In this document: positions 10,462-17,819 of the stretch, one piece after another
How positions within the stretch are numbered: position 1 is the first letter of the stretch
How the letters are laid out: every line of letters begins with the position of its first letter
Assembly (NCBI GenBank): GCA_038120765.1
Contig: JAYOMI010000039.1
Span: 1 to 31,124 of the forward strand
Direction of reading: 5' to 3'
DNA length: 31,124 nucleotides
Source of the DNA: CAXBCP01 sp038120765
GTDB lineage: Bacteria; Pseudomonadota; Alphaproteobacteria; MPNO01; UBA830
Made by a program: the position numbers and the translations under genes
The notes under the pieces: model-generated
The model's input: the letters and a program-made list of their open reading frames with translations, nothing else
The model's database searches: none
What the model was told of the DNA's origin: nothing

Positions 10462-11658
10462 ATGATCCGTAGCACTGACCGAATTCTGACGACCCATGTG
10501 GGGAGCCTTCCGCGCCCCGAAGACCTGATCCAGATCATGTACGCCAAGGAAGAGGGCATTCCGGTCGACCGGGCGGCTCTGGCCGCGCGGGTCGAGACGG
10601 CGGTGGCGGAGATCGTCGCCAATCAGGTCAATGCCGGTGTCGACATCGTCAATGACGGTGAGATGAGCAAGCCGAGCTATGCGACCTATATCAAGGACCG
10701 GCTCGCGGGTTTTGGCGGCGAGAGCAATTCCTTCGTCTATCAGGACGTTGCGGAATTTCCGAAAATGGCCGCGCGGGTGTTCAACGATCCCGGCCGGTCG
10801 CGGCGCAAGACACCGGGCTGCAACGCGGAAATATCCGTCAGCGACCGCGATGCTGCTGTCACCGACACCAGAAATCTGCTCGATGCCACCAAAGACAAGG
10901 ACGTCGCCGGAAAGTTCCTGACGGGCGCGTCGCCGGGGGTGATCTCGCTGTTTTTTGCGAACACCCATTACCCGGATTTCGAGACCTACATTTTCGCTAT
11001 CGCCGATGCTATGCGCTACGAATACGAGACGGTCACCGAGGCGGGCATCATGCTGCAGCTCGACTGCCCGGATCTCGGCATGGGGCGCCACATCCAGTAT
11101 GCGGATCTGAGCCTGAGCGATTTCCGCAAACGCGCGGAACTGCATGTCGAAGCGCTGAACCATGCGCTCGCCAATGTGCCGAGGGACATGGTGCGTATCC
11201 ACCTGTGCTGGGGCAATTACGAAGGGCCGCACCATTGCGACGTGCCGTTGCGCGATGTGATCGACGTCGCGTTCAAGGCGAATGTCTCCGGTATCTCGTT
11301 CGAGGCCGCGAATCCCCGCCACGCCCATGAATACACCGTGTTCGACGATGTGAAGGTNNNNNNNNNNGCCGAATATGCCGTCGTCGATCAGCGCTCGGTG
11401 GTGAAGGTGCCGGACGACGTGGTACTGATCCCCGGCGTGATTGAATCGAAGTCCAACTTCATCGAACATCCGGAACTGATTGCCCAGCGGATCACGCGGA
11501 TCGCAGAACGCGTCGGCCGTGAGAAGGTCATCGCCGGCAGCGACTGCGGTTACGGGACCTGGGTCGGGCAGGCAGCGGTCGAGCCGGAGATCGTCTGGAA
11601 GAAGCTCGAAGCCATGGCGGAAGGCGCGAAACTGGCGTCGGCGCAACTCTGGCGCTAG
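10462..11658 (+). CDS. Cobalamin-independent methionine synthase C-terminal-like methyltransferase (interrupted by an assembly gap)
   Basis: About 398 residues including the unknown bases at 11358-11367. This is a MetE catalytic-domain-only protein (UROD/MetE-like TIM barrel), a family containing methyl transferases and epoxyalkane:CoM transferase-like enzymes. The zinc ligands are all present: His247 and Cys249 in RIHLCWG, Glu in GISFEAANPRH, and Cys in AGSDCGYGTW. The start LTTHVGSLPRP is typical. GGGAGG lies 11 bases before ATG 10462. The N-terminal folate half of full MetE is absent, so the methyl donor is probably not methyltetrahydrofolate polyglutamate. Reading frame is kept across the N run. 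The residues just after the gap (EYAVVDQRSVVKVPDD) partly repeat those before it (EYTVFDDVKV), discussed under findings. Confidence 0.85.
   Translation: MIRSTDRILTTHVGSLPRPEDLIQIMYAKEEGIPVDRAALAARVETAVAEIVANQVNAGVDIVNDGEMSKPSYATYIKDRLAGFGGESNSFVYQDVAEFPKMAARVFNDPGRSRRKTPGCNAEISVSDRDAAVTDTRNLLDATKDKDVAGKFLTGASPGVISLFFANTHYPDFETYIFAIADAMRYEYETVTEAGIMLQLDCPDLGMGRHIQYADLSLSDFRKRAELHVEALNHALANVPRDMVRIHLCWGNYEGPHHCDVPLRDVIDVAFKANVSGISFEAANPRHAHEYTVFDDVKXXXXAEYAVVDQRSVVKVPDDVVLIPGVIESKSNFIEHPELIAQRITRIAERVGREKVIAGSDCGYGTWVGQAAVEPEIVWKKLEAMAEGAKLASAQLWR
11358..11367. other. Assembly gap (10 N)
   Basis: Ten unknown bases inside the MetE-like gene. The flanks are both coding in the same frame, so the true gap length should be 1 modulo 3. 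Confidence 0.99.
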
Positions 11659-11662
11659 GCGC

Positions 11663-12610
11663 CTACGCTGTTCTGCCGATCGGCCACGGCTTGTCGGACA
11701 CGACCGCCGGGCGTACGCGGATTTCGTCGCCGACATTGATCACCATCAGGTCGTAGCCGATCTCGACCGGGCCGTCGTAGTTTTCGCGGATCTGGTTCAG
11801 CGCGGGGCCGATGACATCGTCGTTATTGTACATGTGATAGATGACCGCCATGCGCGGGTTGGTCTCCGCGAAGACCTCGCCGGCCTCGCGGGGCGAGGTG
11901 TGATAGACCTCTGAAATCTTTTTTGCGACGTCGAGCGGGCGGTTTGATTTCTGGGCATAAAGCTCCGCCGGGGGGAAAGCCTCGTGCACCAGCAGGTCGC
12001 AGCCCGCAGCGTGGTGCAGCATGGAATCGCATTTCTTGGTATCGGCCGAGAACACGAAAGTCCGGTTCCTGTATTCGACCTTCATCGCGAAGGTATTCTG
12101 CGGTTCGCAGTGGAGGACCTTGAACGCGGTAATCCGCACGCCGCCGTCATCGTAGGTGTCGTAGATCGCACCGTCCTGGCCGAACTCCGAACATTCGATC
12201 TGGTGTCCGCCGGCGGGCAGGGCATCGAGCCGGGTCTCGATATCCCATTCGTAAATGCCGCGCAGGTGCTCGACGATCTTTTCGGTGCCGGGCGGTCCCC
12301 AGACTTTCAGCGGGGTCGTGCGCCCGTAGGTCCAGCCGCCGATCCAGAAATGGTCGAGCCCGCCGATATGATCAACGTGGTGATGCGTCGTGAAAACCTT
12401 GTCGACGGCAGTGAAGGGAATTTCGAGCGAGGTGAAATTCTGCGGCGCGCCGGGGCCGCAATCGAGCAGGAATTTTTCATGCCCGGCTTCGACGAAGATG
12501 GATGCGGAGGCCTGGCCTCGGCGTGGGAAGGGGGTGCCGGTGCCGAGCAGGGTGACGCGGATTTCATCGTCTGCCAGGGGTTCGCCCGGATAAAAGTTTT
12601 CGCTTCCCAT
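11663..12610 (-). CDS. Metallo-beta-lactamase fold hydrolase (RNase Z/arylsulfatase-like)
   Basis: 315 residues. The metal motif HHHVDH (residues 76-81) gives H76, H78, D80 and H81. Further ligands are probably His in VLHCEPQ, Asp in VFSADTKKC and the C-terminal His in VIYHMYNN. GTGTPFPRRGQASAS near residue 23 is characteristic of the RNase Z/AtsA-like branch, which hydrolyses phosphodiesters, sulfate esters or lactones. No signal peptide is seen, so a cytoplasmic hydrolase is likely. ATG 12610 has GGAGG 7 bases upstream. It lies 85 bases downstream of a same-strand MFS transporter, so the two may form one unit that imports and hydrolyses a compound; that link is inference. It is convergent with the MetE-like gene, stops 4 bases apart. 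Confidence 0.85.
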   Translation of the reverse strand: MGSENFYPGEPLADDEIRVTLLGTGTPFPRRGQASASIFVEAGHEKFLLDCGPGAPQNFTSLEIPFTAVDKVFTTHHHVDHIGGLDHFWIGGWTYGRTTPLKVWGPPGTEKIVEHLRGIYEWDIETRLDALPAGGHQIECSEFGQDGAIYDTYDDGGVRITAFKVLHCEPQNTFAMKVEYRNRTFVFSADTKKCDSMLHHAAGCDLLVHEAFPPAELYAQKSNRPLDVAKKISEVYHTSPREAGEVFAETNPRMAVIYHMYNNDDVIGPALNQIRENYDGPVEIGYDLMVINVGDEIRVRPAVVSDKPWPIGRTA

Positions 12611-12695
12611 CGAAGTTCCTCCGTCATTCTTGATCTGGTTGTCCTGACGGTATCCACCGGAGAGGTGTTTGTCGATATAGCGTCGCCCGACGCGG

Positions 12696-13919
12696 TCAGT
12701 CAGCGATTTCGCCCCGCGCGAAAGCCCGCAACATCAGAATCCAGACCCAGAAACAGCCTGCGAGCATGAGGGCGCCCATCGCATAGAAGCTGTATTCGAT
12801 GCCGATCACTTCGACCATGCCGCCCATGGCGACGGGCACCACGGTTGCCGCGGCCCGGTTGGCGGTTGTGCGCAGTCCGACGCTCTGGCCTTGCACATTG
12901 GAAGGGGCGGCGCCCGCGATGATCGATATCATCAAGGGCTGGTTGAGGCCGAGCAGAAGGCCGCGCAGCATCAATGCGGCGAAAAGCGGCCAGAAAGTGT
13001 TCATCAGAGGCGAGATCGACAGCAGGATAATGGCGAGGCCAAGGGTGAATAGAAACATATAGAGCTGGCGGCGTATCGAGCGGATTTGAGGCGCGAGCCC
13101 GACCATCAGCGCGCCGGCAGCGCCGAGCAGGGAATGACCGGTCCCCGCGATCAGGCCGATATCGCCGCCGGAAAGGCCGACTTCCTTCAGATAGACGATG
13201 TAGAAAGATTCCTGGACGCTGTAGCTGCCGATCCGGATCGCGCTCAGATAGACGCAGATGGCGATCGCCGGGATGGTCATCATGCGCAGGGCCGCCAGAT
13301 AATCCGAGCCCCGCGGTATCATGTCGTTAACCCGGAACCGGCGCACCGGCTGGGGATCTCCAAAACCGAGCTTGGGGATCGCCAGGCAGGAAACCAGCAA
13401 GCCCAGCGCCCAGATCGAGATCGATCCGAAACCGCCCCACGGTCCCCAGACATCCCAGGCCCAGCCCGCAAAGGGAGGACCGATCAGCATGCCGATGCGG
13501 ACCGAGACGGAAAGCCGTGCGGCGTGGCGGGTACTGCCGCGCATCAGTTGCGAGACACAGGTCTGCGCCCCCATCCATGTCATGGTCGTCGCGAAGCCCC
13601 AGACCATCTGAAGGACGATCATCGCCCACACCCAAGGCATGACCGGGAAAAGAATGGGAACAGCGACCGCGACTGCGGCAAATGTGATCATCACGGGCCG
13701 GGCGCCCAACCGGTCGAGCAGGACACCGCCGTGGATCGCAAACAGCAGACCGGGCAGGTGACGCGCGCCGAGCAGGATGCCGATCAGCCACGGCGAAACA
13801 CCAAGATAAATCGCCCAGAGCGGGACGATGATCGATGAAATGGTGATGTTGCTGTTCGAGAAAAGCCCGGCACCGTATATGGGCCATTGCTGTCGGAAGG
13901 CGGAAATTTTCGCGCTCAT
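12696..13919 (-). CDS. MFS transporter
   Basis: 407 residues with about 12 hydrophobic segments, the standard major facilitator layout. Motif A-like LLDRLGARPVMI follows the second segment and the loop RRFRVNDMIPRGSDY marks the middle of the protein. The N-terminus has no signal peptide beyond the first membrane helix. The substrate cannot be read off, and it is not closely similar to the two MFS proteins at 23860-26325, which share their own signature HFYQLALPPLF. It is followed by the metallo-beta-lactamase-fold gene on the same strand and preceded by a 111-base gap after the ribA stop. Confidence 0.88.
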   Translation of the reverse strand: MSAKISAFRQQWPIYGAGLFSNSNITISSIIVPLWAIYLGVSPWLIGILLGARHLPGLLFAIHGGVLLDRLGARPVMITFAAVAVAVPILFPVMPWVWAMIVLQMVWGFATTMTWMGAQTCVSQLMRGSTRHAARLSVSVRIGMLIGPPFAGWAWDVWGPWGGFGSISIWALGLLVSCLAIPKLGFGDPQPVRRFRVNDMIPRGSDYLAALRMMTIPAIAICVYLSAIRIGSYSVQESFYIVYLKEVGLSGGDIGLIAGTGHSLLGAAGALMVGLAPQIRSIRRQLYMFLFTLGLAIILLSISPLMNTFWPLFAALMLRGLLLGLNQPLMISIIAGAAPSNVQGQSVGLRTTANRAAATVVPVAMGGMVEVIGIEYSFYAMGALMLAGCFWVWILMLRAFARGEIAD

Positions 13920-14030
13920 ATATGCGGGCAGTTCACTTCTTTGATGTCGGAATCCGGCAGGCAGTGGAAAGTGTACACGCCTTGGCGCAAAAAGGGGACA
14001 GCGGGGCGGATTTTCGGCAGAAATCCAGTG

Positions 14031-15164
14031 TCAGAGAATATGCCCGCTTTTCTCGGCCTTTACCGCCAGATAGCGTTCGTTGTGCTCGTTGCTCTCGAAA
14101 GCGTGCGCAACGCGTTCCGGCACTTCAATCCCGAATTCCTCTAGCTGGGCGACCTTGCGCGGATTATTCGTCAGCAGGCGCACCTTCGAAAACCCGAGCT
14201 GCCGGAGCATTTCGGCAGCGGCCAGAAAGACACGCTCGTCATCCTCGAAGCCAAGCCGTTGATTGGCCTCGACGGTATCGAAGCCCTGATCCTGGAGGGC
14301 GTAGGCGCGCAGCTTGTTGATGAGGCCGATACCGCGCCCCTCCTGCGCCAGGTAGAGCAGAATTCCGCTACCCTCGGCGCCGATCTGGTGTATCGCGCCT
14401 TTGAGCTGTTCGCCGCAATCGCATTTCAGCGAGCCGATCAGATCGCCGGTAAAGCATTCCGAGTGAATCCGCACGAGGGCGGGGCCGGGCGGCTCCGGGT
14501 CGCCGATTACAATGGCGAGGTGCTCGATACCGCCATCTGCGGGACGGAACGCAATAATTTTCGCGTTCTCGGCGCCTTCCAGAGGGACTTTTGCAGCAGT
14601 GACGCGTTTCAGGCCGGCTGCCGCACGGGTATCATAGGCCGCAATATCGTCGGCATTGACGGTGACGATGTCGGGATAAACGCCAACTTGAATGGCTGGC
14701 ACCGTGTTTGCGAGAACCGAGGGCAGGATGCGCGCGATCTTGGCGAGCTTCACACTGCCTTTCACTGACTCCGCAATCGGGTCCCTTTCAGCGAGAAAAG
14801 GGCCGCGCATCGGATCCGCCAGGTCGTATTGCGGGTCTGCAAGCTGGCGTATCTGCCCGGCCGTCAGCCAGTCGGGATAGGGGATGCGGACGAATTCCGG
14901 CGTATAGAGGCGAATTTTCAGCGTCGCTGCGCGGTGGTGGGTGAGCACGATGTGCGGCAACTGACCGTCGGCCAGATCGATCAGGCCCTGAATCCGGGCC
15001 TCGTTCGCCATCTCCGTCGCGATAACCGCGGTTGCCCGGTCGCTCTCGTCCAGCACGAACACCGGCCGTCCGCAGCGCAGTTCGAAAGCGGCGCGCTCTA
15101 CGGTCGCAAGTGGCGAGGGGGTGTTGAGCCCCGGCAGGGGATCGCGATCTGTTTCGACGGCCAT
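14031..15164 (-). CDS. ribA: GTP cyclohydrolase II with degenerate DHBP-synthase-like N-terminal domain
   Basis: 377 residues. The C-terminal half (about 190-377) is GTP cyclohydrolase II, the first committed step of riboflavin synthesis: zinc ligands ECFTGDLIGSLKCDC (C-x10-C-x-C), the catalytic EGRGIGLINKLRAYALQD, DTVEANQRLGF and the terminal TNNPRKVAQLEEFG. The N-terminal half (ERAAFELRCGRPVFVLDESDR) aligns by eye with RibB, but the acidic DDEDRENEGD loop needed for DHBP synthase has become DESDRATAVIA, so RibB activity is probably lost. The ATG at 15164 has only a weak ribosome site. A good promoter lies 30 bases upstream, leaving a short leader with no room for an FMN riboswitch. Confidence 0.93.
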   Translation of the reverse strand: MAVETDRDPLPGLNTPSPLATVERAAFELRCGRPVFVLDESDRATAVIATEMANEARIQGLIDLADGQLPHIVLTHHRAATLKIRLYTPEFVRIPYPDWLTAGQIRQLADPQYDLADPMRGPFLAERDPIAESVKGSVKLAKIARILPSVLANTVPAIQVGVYPDIVTVNADDIAAYDTRAAAGLKRVTAAKVPLEGAENAKIIAFRPADGGIEHLAIVIGDPEPPGPALVRIHSECFTGDLIGSLKCDCGEQLKGAIHQIGAEGSGILLYLAQEGRGIGLINKLRAYALQDQGFDTVEANQRLGFEDDERVFLAAAEMLRQLGFSKVRLLTNNPRKVAQLEEFGIEVPERVAHAFESNEHNERYLAVKAEKSGHIL

Positions 15165-15193
15165 ATTAATCTGATCTGGTTCGAGTGGGATTT

Positions 15194-15222
15194 AAATACG
15201 CTGCCAGCGCCCTGCGGACAAT
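15194..15222 (-). promoter_or_regulatory. Candidate sigma70-type promoter for ribA
   Basis: On the minus strand TTGTCC (15222-15217) and TATTTA (15199-15194) are separated by 17 bp. The predicted transcript would start about 20-25 bases before the ribA ATG. The -35 hexamer is identical to that proposed for gyrA. Confidence 0.55.
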
Positions 15223-15388
15223 GGCAGACTACCTTAACAGATACGGATAGGCCTATGATTCTGTGTCCGGTCTATTCGTGAAGGGCGCGGTGTGCCGCCG
15301 TTTGCCGAGACAAAGCCCGATTGAGGCGACCCGCCGACGCCGGAAGTCCCTCCGGACAAATCAAGGCAGACAGGCGTATTCCTCGGCC

Positions 15389-15574
15389 CTAGAAGGCGTC
15401 CCACGAGTGATTGGTCGGGTCGGCGACGATCGTGGGGACAGGGTTCTCGCTGTCAGCGATGGACGTACCGGGGCCGCCGGAAAGGACGAGCGGGCCGAAA
15501 ACGAGCGCGGCCAGGACCAGTCCGCCCTTGAGACGCTGGGAAAATCGTTCGTGTGGTGATCTATTCATATTCAT
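15389..15574 (-). CDS. Small putative secreted or membrane-anchored peptide
   Basis: 61 residues, starting MNMNRSPHERFSQRLKGG. A positively charged N-region is followed by a hydrophobic core LVLAALVFGPLVLSG (residues about 19-33) and then a polar tail ending TNHSWDAF, the layout of a signal peptide or a single N-in anchor. A possible cleavage site lies near SIADSENP. Neither ATG (15574 or 15568) has a good Shine-Dalgarno. It lies upstream of ribA on the same strand, 224 bases away; that gap holds only the ribA promoter as far as I can see. The nested inverted repeat at 15598-15637 is in the right place to control it. Unrecognised; could be spurious. Confidence 0.4.
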   Translation of the reverse strand: MNMNRSPHERFSQRLKGGLVLAALVFGPLVLSGGPGTSIADSENPVPTIVADPTNHSWDAF

Positions 15575-15597
15575 AAGGTGGTGAACGCAGGGGCCGA

Positions 15598-15637
15598 TTA
15601 CAAAGGTTTTTGTTACAAATATTTGTGATCTTTGTGA
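15598..15637. promoter_or_regulatory. Nested inverted repeats, candidate operator
   Basis: TTACAAA occurs at 15598-15604 and 15613-15619, and its near-mirror TTTGTGA at 15622-15628 and 15631-15637. The inner pair contains the perfect 12-bp palindrome ACAAATATTTGT (15615-15626). The two inverted pairs are nested about the same centre, as expected for a dimeric regulator binding two sites. It is 24 bases upstream of the small peptide ORF on the minus strand. Confidence 0.5.
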
Positions 15638-15702
15638 CAGGCGGGCGCGACGGACCGAACCTTCGTTTTCGCGTGGTATGGCCTTTGTCTCCGGGCAGCG
15701 CG

Positions 15703-16656
15703 CTAGCCGGACAATAATTCGCCGTTTTTCCGGGGTGCCTCGTGGAACTGTTCCGGCGATTCCATCCAGCGCTGACAGACAAATTCGAAGGGCGTGCGCC
15801 CTCGAAGCGTCTTCAGGCGCCGATCGAAGTTATAGGTCTTGAAAAAAGCCAGAAAATGCTCCCGAAGATCCTCGTGACCGGGATAATGGACATTGGCCTT
15901 CAATTGCCGGGGAGCCGTGTTTTTTACGCTACCGATCTGCGCGATGTTCCAGGGCTGATCCGGCGGCAGGATTTCGTGAAGGATATTCCGGGCACGGCAG
16001 ACCCGTGCGAACGGGTGTGATTCTGCAGAGGAGGTGCTTTCTCCGCCCGGCGGATGCACTGTGGTGAACTGGCTTCCGGCACCGGTCAGCACGCTCCGGA
16101 CGCTGTAGGGCAGGGCGTTGACCAGTGCTTCAAGGAATGCCGGGCCATTTTCAGGCTGTGCGGTATTGTATAGTCGGGCAAAGGCAATCTTGCTGGTTCG
16201 GTCGAAGGCGAAAAACATGTTTGCCCGTCCGTCACCGGTCCGGATATCGGCGGAATCCAGATAAAAATGTCCGAGTTCCGGCTGTGTGGCCTCCGTGAGC
16301 GCCGGCTCCGGCCGGGGCGGATCAGGCAACCGGTGGATATCGTAACGTTGAAAAAGCCGATGCAGCGTTGACCGCGTCAGGTGCGGGAACATCAATTGCA
16401 GGGCATAGAGACAGTCATCCAGCGGCAGGCGCGCCTGGATTCTGAATGCGGTGCAGGTGGCTTCCTCCGTCGGCGACAGGGATTTCCTTTTGGCACGTTT
16501 AGGCCCCATCGGCCGGTCCTCTACGGATTCCCGATTTTTCCACTTCACGATGGTTTTCGGGTTAACGCCGAACCGCTCCGCGAGGTGTCTTATTGACTGA
16601 TTTGACGATTGTATCGCGTGACGGATTTCGGGCGTCGTTGTTGCGGAACCGTGCAT
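15703..16656 (-). CDS. IS481-family transposase-like protein with eroded DDE site
   Basis: 317 residues from ATG 16656 (MHGSATTTPEIRHAIQ), preceded by CAGGA; an in-frame ATG at 16695 would add 13. The N-terminal helix-turn-helix (IRHLAERFGVNPKTIVKWK) and the RNase H-like core follow the IS481 family closely, including LPLDDCLYALQLMFPHLTRSTLHR and the terminal NFDRRLKTLRGRTPFEF. The first catalytic Asp survives in HFYLDSADI. The second motif, normally TDNG, reads VLTGAGSQFT (Asp to Gly), and the Glu motif, normally GQVERMNRT, reads AQIGSVKNT (Glu to Gly). There is no frameshift or stop. It is probably inactive for transposition, either a decaying copy or kept for DNA binding. No convincing terminal inverted repeats or target duplication were found. 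Confidence 0.85.
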   Translation of the reverse strand: MHGSATTTPEIRHAIQSSNQSIRHLAERFGVNPKTIVKWKNRESVEDRPMGPKRAKRKSLSPTEEATCTAFRIQARLPLDDCLYALQLMFPHLTRSTLHRLFQRYDIHRLPDPPRPEPALTEATQPELGHFYLDSADIRTGDGRANMFFAFDRTSKIAFARLYNTAQPENGPAFLEALVNALPYSVRSVLTGAGSQFTTVHPPGGESTSSAESHPFARVCRARNILHEILPPDQPWNIAQIGSVKNTAPRQLKANVHYPGHEDLREHFLAFFKTYNFDRRLKTLRGRTPFEFVCQRWMESPEQFHEAPRKNGELLSG

Positions 16657-16686
16657 CTGATCCTGGCGTTTCCATGGTTTCGGCGA

Positions 16687-16714
16687 TTGTACCATGATAT
16701 TATGGGACTATAAT
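16687..16714 (+). promoter_or_regulatory. Strong candidate promoter for the FeS-FeS-CoA ligase operon
   Basis: TTGTAC (16687-16692) and a consensus TATAAT (16709-16714) with a 16-bp spacer, 39 bases upstream of the first operon gene. It overlaps the 5' end of the IS481-like ORF on the opposite strand, so it sits on the edge of the element. Confidence 0.65.
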
Positions 16715-16753
16715 CAAGTTGTTGACTGCGGCCGCGTATGACACGTTTCTCCG

Positions 16754-17819
16754 ATGTCCTACGATCTCGATGCTTCTGTCGTTAAAGAGAAGGCGAAGGC
16801 CCTCGGTGCCGACCTTGTCGGCGTTGTCAGTGCGCAGACGCTGAACGATTTTCCGCCCGATCCCAAATGGCCGCAATCGCCGGACCGGATTTCGGAATAC
16901 ACGAAAAGCGTGATCGTGATCGCCAAGAGAATTCCCGCGGGCGCTTTTCGGGCAAAATCGAATATTCCCGTCCAGTACATGGACATGCTGGTACTCCGGG
17001 CCATGGACAAGTCGGCCTACAAGNNNNNNNNNNCTCACCGAATGGCTAGAGGGGCAGGGGCATCCCTCGTTCGTCACTGCCGCCCAGGAAACGGACTGGA
17101 GCTACAAGAACGCGAGCTACGGCCGCCTGAGCACCCGTCATCTCGGGATCGAGGCGGGGTTGGGCACTTTCGGGCTCGAGGTCAATATTCTGACGCCGGA
17201 GTTCGGTCCGCGCATTTATCTGACGGGTATCCTCACCGAGGCGACGATCGAACCGGATCAACGGATCACCGAACAGGTTTGTATCGGCGAATCCTGTAGC
17301 CGGTGCCTCTATTCCTGTCCAAGCGACGCGGTCCGCCATTTCGGGATCGACAAGCGCGCCTGTGCGACGGAAGCCCAGGAGTTCGGTTTCACGACGATCC
17401 TCCAGTTCTGGGGGCATTTCGTCAAACAACCACCGGAGAAACAACGGGAACTGTTGATTGACCGGGAACTGTTCGGGTTCTGGCAGGGACTGTTGCGGGT
17501 TGTCGGATCGTTTGGCGATTGTCCGCGCTGTCTCGCCGTATGCCCGGTAGGTAATGACTATCACGCCCATCTTGCGAATATTCAGAAAACCATTCCCGAA
17601 AAAACGCCGGAAAAGGTGGAAAAGGCGCGTGCTTTCAAGCAGGCGCGGAAGGACGGGGACGAAATCGACGGATTGAACGACTGGAACGTCCGCTGGGTTG
17701 GACCGGAGGGCTATCAAGGCATGGTGGCCCGCCAGCTTCAGGCCTTCAAGAAAGAGCAGCGCGAGAAAGAAGAGGCGGCCGCGGGTGTCGCTTCCGAAGA
17801 CCAGGGAACTCAGGGATAA
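16754..17819 (+). CDS. QueG/reductive-dehalogenase-like double [4Fe-4S] protein, copy 1 (contains an assembly gap)
   Basis: About 351 residues plus the gap. It begins MSYDLDASVVKEKAKALGADLVGVVS, the ALGADLVG element shared by epoxyqueuosine reductase and reductive dehalogenase-like proteins. After the gap LTEWLEGQGHP continues to GLGTFGLEVNILTPEFGPR. Cluster ligands read CIGESCSRCLYSCP, a lone Cys in ACATEAQ, and CPRCLAVCPVG, enough for two [4Fe-4S] clusters. No Tat signal, so cytoplasmic. The frame changes across the 10 N, but both flanks end on codon boundaries and align with the second copy with no missing residues, so this is one gene. The stop abuts the next start with no spacing. It is likely a redox protein, possibly with a corrinoid as in QueG; the actual tRNA-modifying QueG role is doubtful given the duplicated, ligase-linked setting. 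Confidence 0.8.
17024..17033. other. Assembly gap (10 N)
   Basis: Inside the first FeS gene. Codons end at 17023 (AAG) and resume at 17034 (CTC), so the real length must be a multiple of 3, not 10; alignment with the downstream paralogue suggests near zero. Confidence 0.99.

Noticed and set aside
15165..15388. FMN riboswitch upstream of ribA
   Set aside because: No conserved FMN-aptamer elements are visible on the minus strand, and the likely ribA promoter leaves only a ~20-base leader.
15690..16720. Terminal inverted repeats of the IS481-like element
   Set aside because: GGACAAT near the left end and GGTACAAT (complement) near the right end are only weakly alike and gapped; no target-site duplication could be identified.
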